NCBI RefSeq assembly: GCF_007679965.1
Contig: NZ_VEHL01000001.1
Coordinates: 310,001 to 374,000, forward strand
DNA from: Bordetella genomosp. 13
GTDB taxonomy: Bacteria; Pseudomonadota; Gammaproteobacteria; Burkholderiales; Burkholderiaceae_B
Direction: 5' to 3'
DNA: 64,000 nt
Positions 17,281 through 25,058 of this stretch are shown one piece after another. Within the stretch, counting starts at the first letter, position 1. Each line of letters starts with the position of its first letter. The notes under the pieces are model-generated. The model did not search any database. It was not told the origin of the DNA and was given only the letters and a program-made list of their open reading frames with translations. A program made the position numbers and the translations under genes.

Positions 17281-17337
17281 GAATATCTAATGATACACAA
17301 TCTTTTGATTGAAGTGTTGGATATCTATTGATATCTT
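17281..17337. promoter_or_regulatory. Divergent control region with two repressor operators
   Basis: Between the repressor start (17257, minus) and the first rightward gene (17372) lie two related sites: AATATCTAATGATACA at 17282-17297 and GATATCTATTGATATC at 17320-17335. They share ATATCTAnTGATA and are about 38 bases apart centre to centre. The same sequence recurs at 16463-16478. The arrangement fits a CI-like repressor controlling its own gene and the rightward operon. Confidence 0.65.
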
Positions 17338-17371
17338 TCGTGGTGTTCTATGTCAGACCAAAGGAAGTCCT

Positions 17372-17743
17372 ATGAACACCATCAATGAACAATGGCAGGA
17401 GCTGGAAGGCGCGTGGGGCCTCCTGCTCGGACTGCCCGAGCTGTCCACCCGCCAACATCGGATCGCCGACGATGACCGTGCCGAGCGCCGCGTCTTCTCG
17501 GGGTGTCGCTGCTGGCGCTGCTTTCCCGGCACTGGCGGCGTGGCCGAGGGGGATCGCCGCACCCTGGATCGCATCCTGGGGGCGCATCTCGCGCGCATGT
17601 CGGACGACGAACGCGAACGGTTCCTGTCCGATTGGGCTGCCAATCCGCGGCACGGATTGAAGGCACGCGGCACTCTGCAGGCCTGGGTGCGCATCGCGCA
17701 GGGCTGCGCCGAAGCGGAACCGTTCTATCCGCAGGAGGCTTGA
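17372..17743 (+). CDS. Small early protein of the tailocin locus, unknown function
   Basis: 123 residues from the ATG at 17372; the longer in-frame start at 17309 would run through the operator. It is the first gene to the right of the divergent promoter region. The C-terminal part is helical (DRILGAHLARMSDDERERF), with no known domain recognised and no membrane segment. It ends two bases before the next gene's ATG and shares its transcript. By position it could be a Cro-like or regulatory protein, but no helix-turn-helix is obvious. Confidence 0.55.
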   Translation: MNTINEQWQELEGAWGLLLGLPELSTRQHRIADDDRAERRVFSGCRCWRCFPGTGGVAEGDRRTLDRILGAHLARMSDDERERFLSDWAANPRHGLKARGTLQAWVRIAQGCAEAEPFYPQEA

Positions 17744-17745
17744 CC

Positions 17746-18327
17746 ATGGACTACCCGTTCATGACCGTGACGCAGGCCATCGTTCATGCCCTCAACGACG
17801 AGCGTCGCAGCGGCAGCCCGCGTCCTGCCGCATCCCGGCTGGCCGATGCGCGCCTGGCGGATCCTCCGCCGTTCGTCGGTGCTGATCTCGACGCCGAAAA
17901 GGCCATGGCCGAACGCATCCTGTCGAAAGAACTGAACCGTCTGCATCTGGCCGCGCTGCGCGCCCGATACGCGCCTCGCCAAGCACGATGCTGCGAATGC
18001 AATGGCCAACGGCCGCGCCTGGACTGGCTGGCCGCGCTGCGTGAAATCTCCGTTGCTGCGGGCGAGGCGGTGGGACATGCCGGCAACACGGAACTGCGCC
18101 TGGCATTGGTACGGCGGCATTACGAAGACAGCGGCACGCGGCTCGAGACCCTGGCCCACGAACATGGCGTCAGCCTGTCGACCGTCAGTCGCATCAACTC
18201 TCTGGTATCGCCTTTCCTGAAGGGCGCGAAGCATGGCAGGAAGGGCACCGCGCCGATGCAGGGAATCGATCAAGCTGCGTATGCGCATGCCGAAGAGATC
18301 CTGCGCCATGGTGGTTTCGTCCAGTAG
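17746..18327 (+). CDS. Putative late-gene regulator (HTH protein; Q-like antiterminator or activator)
   Basis: 193 residues with a GCAGGAGG ribosome site before the ATG at 17746. A short Cys-rich patch (RCCECNGQ, near residue 85) and a C-terminal helix-turn-helix resembling sigma region 4 (LETLAHEHGVSLSTVSRIN) are visible. Phage antiterminators and late activators often sit exactly here, between the immunity region and the late operon, and some Q proteins carry a Cys motif. The family assignment is inference; a plain DNA-binding activator is the alternative. The downstream late operon contains several hairpin/U-tracts that an antiterminator would have to overcome. Confidence 0.5.
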   Translation: MDYPFMTVTQAIVHALNDERRSGSPRPAASRLADARLADPPPFVGADLDAEKAMAERILSKELNRLHLAALRARYAPRQARCCECNGQRPRLDWLAALREISVAAGEAVGHAGNTELRLALVRRHYEDSGTRLETLAHEHGVSLSTVSRINSLVSPFLKGAKHGRKGTAPMQGIDQAAYAHAEEILRHGGFVQ

Positions 18328-18499
18328 CAGGTCGTTGTCGTAACGGATGCGGTTCCAGTCAGCCACGGCGAGTGTGGCACGGCGAATGCAGTAAAGCAGG
18401 GCAATGCATGCAGTACATAAAAATTATTGACGTAGACTAGAAAAAACATCAAAATCTCTTTCATCGGATTTCCTCATAAATCCGTCCGGAAAAACCACG

Positions 18500-18528
18500 A
18501 AGCCCGCTCGCCGCCGCCGCGGGCTTTT
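18500..18528 (+). terminator. Hairpin plus T-tract of leader copy 1
   Basis: AAGCCCGC pairs with GCGGGCTT around a loop of GC-rich sequence, followed by TT and TTTT after two bases. It has the shape of an intrinsic terminator upstream of the tail operon. Confidence 0.6.
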
Positions 18529-18660
18529 GCTTTTCTGCCTGTATACGGGCCTGCGGCACGGCACCGATAAATAATCGCCGCCGCCGCAAGAAATTCGTTG
18601 TGCAAGACAGAAAAGCGCGTCAGAATCCTTTTCATCGGATTTCGTCAAAAGTCCGCCAGC

Positions 18661-18691
18661 AAGCCCGCGAGCCCTGTGCCGCGGGCTTTTT
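18661..18691 (+). terminator. Hairpin plus T-tract of leader copy 2
   Basis: AAGCCCGC pairs with GCGGGCTT with a 12-base loop and is followed by a run of T. It repeats the hairpin of copy 1 about 160 bases downstream, before the first tail gene. Confidence 0.6.
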
Positions 18692-18795
18692 CTTTTGCCT
18701 CGCGATGCCGGCCGGCACGCATATGCCTCCTTCGCTGCGCAGCGCGGCAACCGCACGTTCCACGTTCATATGGCCGTCCAAGAGGGCGCCGCAAC

Positions 18796-18817
18796 AGCCG
18801 CCTTCGGGCGGCTTTTT
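18796..18817 (+). terminator. Hairpin/U-tract just before the tail tube gene
   Basis: GCCGCC-TTCG-GGCGGC followed by TTTTT lies only some 17 bases before the tail tube start codon, with the ribosome site TTGGAG in between. The same design (hairpin, U-tract, ribosome site, ATG) recurs before genes I and the endolysin. Confidence 0.65.
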
Positions 18818-18833
18818 CTATTGGAGTTCGACA

Positions 18834-19490
18834 ATGAGTGTTTTCCTTTCCAACGGCTCTACCATCTCGATCGCTGGCACCCTGGGCGCCGAGAAGATCG
18901 TCACGGCCGTCACGAACGCCAGTCCCGGCGTGGCGTCGTCGACCGGTCACGGCTTCGTCAACGGCGGCATCGTGCTGGTGCGCTCTGGCTGGACGTCGCT
19001 GGACAGCCGCGTGGCCCGCGTGGCTGCGTCCGAAGCGGACAAATTCTCTCTCGACGGCATCGACACCACCAATGTGCGCCGCTATCCGGCTGGCGGCGGC
19101 GCGGGCGGCGCTCGCCTGGTGACCCCCACCAGCTGGACCGAGATCACGCAGATCACCGAAAGCAGCGCATCGGGCGGCGAGCAGCAGTTCGCCACCTACT
19201 CGTTCCTGGCCGACACCGGCGACCAGCGCCAACTGCCGACCAAGCGCACGCCGCGCCAGATCACGCTGCAGGTGGCCGATGACGCCGCTCAGCCGCACTA
19301 CGCCATCCTGGACGCGGCGGACAGCGATCGCCTGCCGCGCGTCATCCGCCTGTCGCTGCCCAACGGCGCCGTCATCTACTACGCCGCGTACATCTCGTTC
19401 AACAAGGTGCCCACCATGAACCAGGACGAGATCATGGTCCTGGCCGTGAACCTGTCGCTGGCCTCGGAGCCGACCCGCTATGCAAGCTAA
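18834..19490 (+). CDS. Tail tube protein (lambda gpV-like)
   Basis: 218 residues from the ATG at 18834 behind TTGGAG. The sequence is rich in beta-forming residues with no signal or membrane segment, and it includes STGHGFVNGGIVLVRSGW near the N-terminus and SWTEITQITESSASGGEQQF in the middle, as in major tail proteins of long-tailed phages. Identity rests also on position: it is the first late gene, directly followed by the G/GT chaperone pair and the tape measure. It would polymerise into the flexible tube of the particle. Confidence 0.8.
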   Translation: MSVFLSNGSTISIAGTLGAEKIVTAVTNASPGVASSTGHGFVNGGIVLVRSGWTSLDSRVARVAASEADKFSLDGIDTTNVRRYPAGGGAGGARLVTPTSWTEITQITESSASGGEQQFATYSFLADTGDQRQLPTKRTPRQITLQVADDAAQPHYAILDAADSDRLPRVIRLSLPNGAVIYYAAYISFNKVPTMNQDEIMVLAVNLSLASEPTRYAS

Positions 19491-19812
19491 GCCGGCGATG
19501 TTCAAGATCGTGGCGTCGCCCACGTTCACCGCGGTGGTGAACGTGCCGGTGCCGGGTGGCGGCGTACAGCCGCTGGAACTCGTCTTCAAGCACAAGACGC
19601 GCGATGCCGCCAAGGCCTATCTGTCACGTCCGCCGCAGGACGGCGACACGGACGGCTCGGTGCTGGACGAGATCGTGGCCGACTGGCGCAACGTGGAAGA
19701 GCCGTATACCCCCGAGAACATGACGGTGCTGTGCGGCAACTTCCCCGGTGCGCCCGAGGCGATCCTGGAATCCTATCTCACCGAACTGGGTGTGGTGCGC
19801 CGAAAAAACTAG
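19480..19812 (+). CDS. Tail assembly chaperone (lambda gpG-like)
   Basis: 110 residues. The ATG at 19480 overlaps the end of the tail tube gene; an internal ATG at 19498 is an alternative start. The protein ends at a TAG directly after the slippery heptamer A AAA AAC (19803-19809). In lambda and F pyocins gpG and the frameshifted gpGT coat the tape measure during tube assembly. The position between tube and tape measure and the frameshift site support the call more than sequence similarity does. Confidence 0.8.
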   Translation: MQAKPAMFKIVASPTFTAVVNVPVPGGGVQPLELVFKHKTRDAAKAYLSRPPQDGDTDGSVLDEIVADWRNVEEPYTPENMTVLCGNFPGAPEAILESYLTELGVVRRKN

Positions 19813-19846
19813 GCGCCGTCGGCCGCGCGATGTACTGGCGTCGGCC
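19803..19846 (+). promoter_or_regulatory. Programmed -1 ribosomal frameshift signal (G to GT)
   Basis: The zero-frame codons CGA AAA AAC TAG contain A AAA AAC, the strongest class of -1 slippery heptamer, in the correct phase. Slipping back one base continues as AAA AAA CTA GGC into the open frame that ends at 20120. A hairpin starts 11 bases after the heptamer: GGCCGCGC (19821-19828) pairs with GCG-T-CGGCC (19838-19846) with one bulged base and a nine-base loop. This joins G to T exactly as in long-tailed phages. Confidence 0.85.
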
Positions 19847-20120
19847 CGATGCCCGGCAGCTCGCCGGGTTCGGGCTGACGCCGGACGACGTGCGTCCGGC
19901 GGGCATCGAGGTGTGGGAAGAGCATGTGCCAATCATCAACGTGTTTGATGCATTGAGCACGCAATGGGTAATGGGGATGAGCGGCCCCACGGGCTTGAAC
20001 TACCAAGCTTTGCCTTTCCTCCTGCGCCTGTATGGCATCCCCCGCGAGGACCAGCGCCAGCTGTTCGAAGACCTGCAGGTCCTCGAACACGCCGCGCTGA
20101 AGGAAATGCACCGAGGTTGA
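19830..20120 (+). CDS. T extension of the tail chaperone (gpGT C-terminal part, DUF1799-like)
   Basis: The frame is open from before the slippery site to 20120. As frameshift product it would give a G-T fusion of about 213 residues starting at 19480; an internal ATG at 19830 could also start a 96-residue protein but lacks a clear ribosome site. The C-terminal GLNYQALPFLLRLYGIPRED and FEDLQVLEHAALKEMH are typical of DUF1799 phage proteins that occupy the T position. T domains bind the tail tube protein and recruit it to the tape measure. Confidence 0.8.
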   Translation: MYWRRPDARQLAGFGLTPDDVRPAGIEVWEEHVPIINVFDALSTQWVMGMSGPTGLNYQALPFLLRLYGIPREDQRQLFEDLQVLEHAALKEMHRG

Positions 20121-20121
20121 T

Positions 20122-21696
20122 ATGGCTACTCAAACAATCAATGCCACGATGCAGGTGAAGGTCGATAGCACCCAGGCCAAGAACGCGCTGAAGGATTTCA
20201 CGCGGGAGATGCAGGCCGCCATCACCTCCCTGACAAAGGCAGGCCAACAGGCCAGCAAGACGTTCGGCAGTATCGGCCAGGCCGCCGCCGATGCTGGAAG
20301 CAAGATCGAGTCGGCAACGCAGAAGGCCCTGCGCCTGCTGGACCAGCAGACAGCGAGCGTGTCCAAGTCCACGGACGGACTAGGCAAGATGCGGGCCCAA
20401 GAGGCCGAGGCGGCGAAGTCGAAGGACAAGGGTGGAAAAGTAGGAACCGGCAAGGAGGACGGAGATCCTGACTCCTTGTCAGGAGCGTTGGCAAAGGAAG
20501 AGGAGTACTACCGCGGCCGCAATGAGTTGCAGTCCCAGTGGTTGCTGGGGTTGCGGCGCGGTCTGGTGACTTATGCCAGCGAATCGAGCAAGACCTACGA
20601 CACGCTGAAGAAATCGTCGTCTGAATTCCTAACGGGTTTCGACAAGCAGATCGAGCAACTGGTGCGTACCGGGAAGGCCAACTTCTCCGATATATCGAAA
20701 ACCTTCCTGACGGATTTTGGCAAGGTTTCGCTACGGGAGCTTGTGACCAAACCCGGGGCAGGCCTGTTTGCCGACTTGCTGGGCGATGTTTTCGGTCGAG
20801 CTCCAGCAGAAGACAAAAAACGAGAGGGCGGCAAGACCAAGGTAGCCGCACAGCCCATCGCTCCGGGAATTTCGCAGGAAGCGGGAGAAGCGGCTGCGGC
20901 TACGCAAGCCGGTCAGGACCCGCAACCCGATGAGTCGCGCAGGGCCCGTCAGCCCGGGATTCGTTGGGCATCCGATGCCCAGCGTGCTCTGCGGGATTTC
21001 GGCGCAGCTGCCGGCGATACCTTCGACATCGCGAAGGAAGCCGGTCAGCGGTGGATAACGGGATTCGGCGAGCAGTTGGAAACGCTCGTCTTCACCGGCA
21101 AGGCGAATTTCAAGGATCTGGCCGACAGCATCTTGATCGACCTGGCGCGTATTGCGGCACGCAAGGCGCTGATCGAGCCCCTGGCTGGCGCGCTGTCGCA
21201 AGGTTTTGGTGCCTTGTCCGGGATGTTCGCCGGCGGCGGCATTGGCAGCGCCACCGCCGCAGACGTCGCGGCTGCGGGAGAGGGGTTGATGTTCCTGGGG
21301 GGCGGTGGTTACACCGGGGATCGGCCGCGCGATCAAGTGGCGGGCGTAGTTCATGGCCAGGAGTATGTGTTGAATGCTGATGCCACCGCGCGCATCGGGC
21401 GCGGCACCCTGGATGCGATGAACTCGGGAAGCCGTAATTGGATGGGGGGCGATGGCTCTTCGCTGCCGACCGGGACGCCAGCACAGGCAGGGACAATTTC
21501 GCCGACGGGCGGCAGCGTCATCAACGTCGGCGTCACCATCAACGGCGGCGGCGACGTGCAATCCAGCGCGCCCGAGGACTATGAGCAATTTGCCCAGGAG
21601 GTCGGAACCATGATCGATGCGCGATTCCAGCAACTCCAGGCCCGGTCGTACCGCCAGGGCGGCATGGCCTGGCAACAACAGAACGGGCGCATGTGA
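20122..21696 (+). CDS. Tail tape measure protein (lambda gpH-like), short, with internal duplication
   Basis: 524 residues. The N-terminal 100 residues are coiled-coil-like (MQVKVDSTQAKNALKDFTRE). Two copies of a lambda-H-type segment are visible: FLTGFDKQIEQLVRTGKANF from about residue 169 and WITGFGEQLETLVFTGKANF from about 311, each continuing for some 50 residues. A Gly-rich stretch and a beta-rich C-terminus follow. Lambda gpH has 853 residues, so this ruler would give a clearly shorter tail, near 80 nm by simple proportion. It overlaps gene M by TGATG. Confidence 0.88.
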   Translation: MATQTINATMQVKVDSTQAKNALKDFTREMQAAITSLTKAGQQASKTFGSIGQAAADAGSKIESATQKALRLLDQQTASVSKSTDGLGKMRAQEAEAAKSKDKGGKVGTGKEDGDPDSLSGALAKEEEYYRGRNELQSQWLLGLRRGLVTYASESSKTYDTLKKSSSEFLTGFDKQIEQLVRTGKANFSDISKTFLTDFGKVSLRELVTKPGAGLFADLLGDVFGRAPAEDKKREGGKTKVAAQPIAPGISQEAGEAAAATQAGQDPQPDESRRARQPGIRWASDAQRALRDFGAAAGDTFDIAKEAGQRWITGFGEQLETLVFTGKANFKDLADSILIDLARIAARKALIEPLAGALSQGFGALSGMFAGGGIGSATAADVAAAGEGLMFLGGGGYTGDRPRDQVAGVVHGQEYVLNADATARIGRGTLDAMNSGSRNWMGGDGSSLPTGTPAQAGTISPTGGSVINVGVTINGGGDVQSSAPEDYEQFAQEVGTMIDARFQQLQARSYRQGGMAWQQQNGRM

Positions 21697-22037
21697 TGGC
21701 AACCACCGAAACCTTTACCTGGCCTTCGGTCAACGAACCGCAGGGCACTGTGACGTACCGGCGCTTGGTCGCACAGTTCGGAGACGGCTATCGGCAGGCG
21801 GCCGGCGACGGCATCAATAACAAGGTGCAGTCCTGGCCGCTGCAGTTCATCGGCACGGCCGATTACCTGGAACCCATCCTGGCGTTCTTCGACCGCCATG
21901 CCGGCTATCGCTCGTTTCGCTGGACGCCGCCATTGGGCGAAGAGGGGTGGTACGAGGTCACCTCGTATAGCCCCTCGCCGGTAGGCGGCGCCGTCTACAC
22001 GGTCTCGGCCACCTTTCAGCAGGTATTCAAACCATGA
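21696..22037 (+). CDS. Minor tail protein M (lambda gpM-like)
   Basis: 113 residues beginning ETFTWPSVNEPQG and containing RLVAQFGDGYRQAAGDGIN and FRWTPPLGEEGWY, which match the gpM/phage_min_tail family. The protein forms part of the tail tip ring. Its ATG overlaps the tape measure stop and its own stop overlaps the fibre gene's ATG, so all three are coupled. In lambda and F pyocins gene L follows directly; here two other genes intervene. Confidence 0.88.
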   Translation: MATTETFTWPSVNEPQGTVTYRRLVAQFGDGYRQAAGDGINNKVQSWPLQFIGTADYLEPILAFFDRHAGYRSFRWTPPLGEEGWYEVTSYSPSPVGGAVYTVSATFQQVFKP

Positions 22038-23899
22038 CCAAGCAGGTAATCAACACCGGCACCGCTCCGAACGACGGCACCGGAGACAACGCACGTGTGT
22101 CGTTCACGAAGACTAACGCCAATTTCGATGAGTTGTACGCGGCGATCGGCGGCGGGGTTATCCCGCTGGCACAGAAAGGCATCGCTGGTGGCGTGGCCGC
22201 GCTCAACGCCAATGGCAATCTGACGTATCGCCAGGAGGGCGTGGCGTTACCCAGCTATAGGGTCGCCACACAGGCTTCCGGCAGTACGGGCTACCGCTAC
22301 GCCACGTCGGGTGACCTCGCTAGCCTCAAGCACAACGCCAACGAGGCCACGACGATTCTCGGGCAGTTCAAGACCGCGCGGCCGAGCACCGGCGGCACTA
22401 TGCTGTCGCTGGAGTTCGCCGGCCAGCGCCTTGGCGCCGTAGCTACTTTGAACTGCACTGTGCAGCTCTATATCACCACGGCGCTAAGCGTGGGCAACTG
22501 CTGGGTGAATCATCGCGGTGATTGGCGGCCTGCGGTGCTTGCCGGCGTCAATAGCACGGGCGAGCTGTGCATCGTTTTCGACACCACTGGAACGGGTACT
22601 GCGGGATTCTTCTTGATTTCCTTGATGGCGGCTCGTATCGGTCACGTCGGAGCAGACGTCGGATTCAGGTGGATGTCTACCTGGTCAACGGCGGTCATTC
22701 CGGATCTGACCTCTTTTACGACGGCACCGCTTCCACTCGCTGACACGGGGCCGCTGCCGCTTACCGGCGGGGCGCTGACCGGACCCCTAATTCTTGCGTC
22801 CGGCTTGCCTACCGCGGTTGCGCTGGGCCTGGGCGGCCGCACCGATACGGGTTTGTCGTTCTCTGGTTCGTCCAGCCAAGGCGTACAAGTTTCGTCTGGT
22901 GGGACTGGCGTTGCAAGTTTCCTCGGTTCGGCACTGCGACTCTCCGTCCCCCTAGGCTTTTCATCAGCGATTACGGTTGCGCCGGATGTGACGCTCACGC
23001 GCACTGGTGCCAACGCCTTGGTGGTTGGTGCTTCGGCGGTTACGTCTTTCACCGGCTCGGTCAATGTCGGGAACAATCTGATCCTGGAGGCGGGGTCCAA
23101 CCAAGCACGCATTTCCAAGGTGGGGAGCGCGGCTGGCGTTATCGACATGAACCCCGCAGCGGGCGATGGAACGTCGGATGCGCTGTTGCGCGTATTTCAA
23201 GGTGCCGCTGGCAATGGGCTGAAGGCGTTTCAGATTCTGAACGGCTCCGGCAGTTCGTCCGCTGCTCGGCACGAGTTGGCGGTCAGCGGGGCAGAGGCGC
23301 GCGCTGGCATCGGTGGAGCGTCCTCCGCCGGGAGAACCCTACGAGTCTACGGCGATACCCAGATCGACGGTGGCCTGTTCGCGGCCGTACGAACCAGCAC
23401 TACTCTCCCCGCCGCATCAAGCAATACCGGGGCTACATTCTATTGCTCCAACGCGCAGGGCGGAGCCAGCGAATGCACCAGCGACGGCACGGACTGGATT
23501 TCGCACAAAACCGGGTTGCCGGTAAGCATGGCCCCATATGAAACCGGCCCTATTGGGGTCAGTGGAGAGTATGGGAACTGGTTCGTTCGTAGGTACGCGG
23601 ACGGCACTATGGTATGCACTTTGCGTTTCATTCTCGTTCTTGGCGGGGGCCTGACCGCTGATACAGGAGTCAACCTGGCAGCTACTCCTATGAGTTGGCC
23701 TGCAGCCTTTACGTCTATAGACACTCTTCACCCTTCATTCAGTGGTGGGTGGGCTGGGTATGTCGATCTTTCTTGCGGAAATTCAGGACCGTCAACCGCT
23801 AGCACCGGTCTGTGCTACCTAAAAAACATTAGCAACGGTAATACCGGCGCTATTGATGGAAAAGGCTACCTCACCGCTGTTGGCCGCTGGAAAAACTAA
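22034..23899 (+). CDS. Tail fibre protein inserted between M and L
   Basis: 621 residues. The N-terminus INTGTAPNDGTGDNARVSF and NANFDELYAAIGG is a common attachment segment of phage tail fibres. The middle contains the fibre turn LPLTGGALTGPLILASG and long Ser/Thr/Gly/Val-rich beta stretches. The C-terminus ends KGYLTAVGRWKN, a common fibre-tip ending. It overlaps gene M by ATGA. Composition is less GC-rich than the flanking tail genes, suggesting exchange of the receptor-binding module. Its location inside the M-L tip module rather than after J is unusual. Confidence 0.82.
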   Translation: MTKQVINTGTAPNDGTGDNARVSFTKTNANFDELYAAIGGGVIPLAQKGIAGGVAALNANGNLTYRQEGVALPSYRVATQASGSTGYRYATSGDLASLKHNANEATTILGQFKTARPSTGGTMLSLEFAGQRLGAVATLNCTVQLYITTALSVGNCWVNHRGDWRPAVLAGVNSTGELCIVFDTTGTGTAGFFLISLMAARIGHVGADVGFRWMSTWSTAVIPDLTSFTTAPLPLADTGPLPLTGGALTGPLILASGLPTAVALGLGGRTDTGLSFSGSSSQGVQVSSGGTGVASFLGSALRLSVPLGFSSAITVAPDVTLTRTGANALVVGASAVTSFTGSVNVGNNLILEAGSNQARISKVGSAAGVIDMNPAAGDGTSDALLRVFQGAAGNGLKAFQILNGSGSSSAARHELAVSGAEARAGIGGASSAGRTLRVYGDTQIDGGLFAAVRTSTTLPAASSNTGATFYCSNAQGGASECTSDGTDWISHKTGLPVSMAPYETGPIGVSGEYGNWFVRRYADGTMVCTLRFILVLGGGLTADTGVNLAATPMSWPAAFTSIDTLHPSFSGGWAGYVDLSCGNSGPSTASTGLCYLKNISNGNTGAIDGKGYLTAVGRWKN

Positions 23900-23920
23900 T
23901 CATCTATAGGAGCAATGCAC

Positions 23921-24328
23921 ATGGAAAGCTTCAAAGCAGGTGAAATCCTTATCGTTGTATCGTCGTTCGGCGGCATCCAAGGCGCGCACGTCCGCCCCGC
24001 TGCTATTGCCACCGATCCGTTTAATCCCGGTACGCAGACCCAAGTGCTGGGCCCGGCGCGGCCCATCTTCGACAGCCCGACGCTGCAGTCGGTCCTAGGC
24101 GAAGCGACGACGGTGGCGCTGGCCGAGAACAGCACGCTCCAGGCCGACTTGACCACGGCCAAGGTGTCGCTCGAATTTGCCCAGTCCGACTTGGCCGCCG
24201 CGCAGGCCGAGGCGGACACGCTGCGCCAGCAGGTGGCCAGCCGAGACAGCAACATCGCCCAGCTGCAGGCCGAACTGGACGCGCTGAGAGCTACGCCCGA
24301 GCAGGTGGCGGTGGAAGAGGCGTCGTAA
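23921..24328 (+). CDS. Coiled-coil protein next to the tail fibre
   Basis: 135 residues (137 if the ATG at 23915 is used; AGGAG is better spaced for 23921). After a short N-terminal beta segment the protein becomes a heptad-rich coiled coil over the last 70 residues (ADTLRQQVASRDSNIAQLQ). It follows the fibre gene and its stop shares a base with the ATG of gene L (TAATG). It may be a fibre chaperone or a trimerising connector; no family recognised. Confidence 0.65.
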   Translation: MESFKAGEILIVVSSFGGIQGAHVRPAAIATDPFNPGTQTQVLGPARPIFDSPTLQSVLGEATTVALAENSTLQADLTTAKVSLEFAQSDLAAAQAEADTLRQQVASRDSNIAQLQAELDALRATPEQVAVEEAS

Positions 24329-25053
24329 TGCCGATCACCGCAGATGTACAGCGACTGGAGCCTGGAGCGCTGGTACGCCTGTTCGAACTGGACGCGACCG
24401 GCATCGGCGGCGACGTGCTGCGGTTTCACGGACATGCGCAATCCGGCCCAATCTGGTGGCAAGGGCAGCAGTACGACCCGTGGGCGATCGAGGCGAGGGA
24501 TTTCCAGCGCACGGGGGAGGCCCAGCAGCCGTCGCCAACGCTGGCTGTCGGCAACATCGGGCAGGATGGCCAGGGAAATCCCGTGCCTGGCGTAATCTCG
24601 GCGTTGTGCCTGGCGTTGGATGACATGGTGGGCGCAGTACTCACCGTGCGCGAGACGCTGGGGCAATACCTAGATGCTGCCAACTTCCCCGACGGGAATT
24701 CGTCGGCGGACCCGGTGCAGGAGCTTCCGACGGAGGTTTGGATCGTCGAGCAGAAGACCAGCGAATCGGCCGAGCTGGTCGAATTCGAGCTGGCCAACTC
24801 TCTGAGTTTCGACGGGCGACAACTGCCCGGCCGGCAAATCGTCGCGAACATGTGTCCGTGGCTCTGGATCGGCGGCTATCGAGGCCCGTACTGCCAGTAC
24901 ACGGACAACAAGTACTTCGATGCCATGGACAACATGGTCACCGACCCCGCGCTGGACAAGTGCGGCGGTCGCGTGACCTCGTGCAAGAGGCGGTTCGGTG
25001 AGTATGCCGTCATCAATTTCGGCGGGTTCCCGGCTGCGGACCGCTTGAGGTAA
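24328..25053 (+). CDS. Tail tip protein L (lambda gpL-like, Fe-S cysteines kept)
   Basis: 241 residues. The N-terminal part (PGALVRLFELDATGIGGDVLRFH) and the C-terminal Cys-rich region match phage_tail_L. Four cysteines are conserved: Cys176 (NMCPW), Cys189 (PYCQY), Cys212 (DKCGG) and Cys219 (TSCKR). Lambda gpL binds a [4Fe-4S] cluster through four such cysteines, so this protein should too. It forms the tip complex with K, I and J. Confidence 0.92.
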   Translation: MPITADVQRLEPGALVRLFELDATGIGGDVLRFHGHAQSGPIWWQGQQYDPWAIEARDFQRTGEAQQPSPTLAVGNIGQDGQGNPVPGVISALCLALDDMVGAVLTVRETLGQYLDAANFPDGNSSADPVQELPTEVWIVEQKTSESAELVEFELANSLSFDGRQLPGRQIVANMCPWLWIGGYRGPYCQYTDNKYFDAMDNMVTDPALDKCGGRVTSCKRRFGEYAVINFGGFPAADRLR

Positions 25054-25058
25054 ATACC

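Larger units (their letters stand above)
18447..18698 (+). repeat. Two direct copies of a terminator-bearing leader element
   Basis: Copy 1 spans about 18447-18539 and copy 2 about 18618-18698. Both contain TTTCATCGGATTTC, then TCA(T/A)AA(A/G)TCCG, then AAGCCCGC...GCGGGCTTTT and a second T-rich tract. Differences are small substitutions plus a few bases of length change. They read like duplicated intrinsic terminators with a conserved upstream arm, suggesting a protein or RNA signal rather than a simple stop. Confidence 0.7.
18328..18833. other. 506-base untranslated leader of the tail operon
   Basis: No convincing gene is present between the regulator and the tail tube gene. The stretch holds two copies of a repeated hairpin unit (18447-18539 and 18618-18698) and a third simple hairpin at 18796-18817 directly before the ribosome site. 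An AT-rich patch at 18410-18460 could contain the late promoter. Frames that cross this stretch in the coding direction are accidental. Confidence 0.6.
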
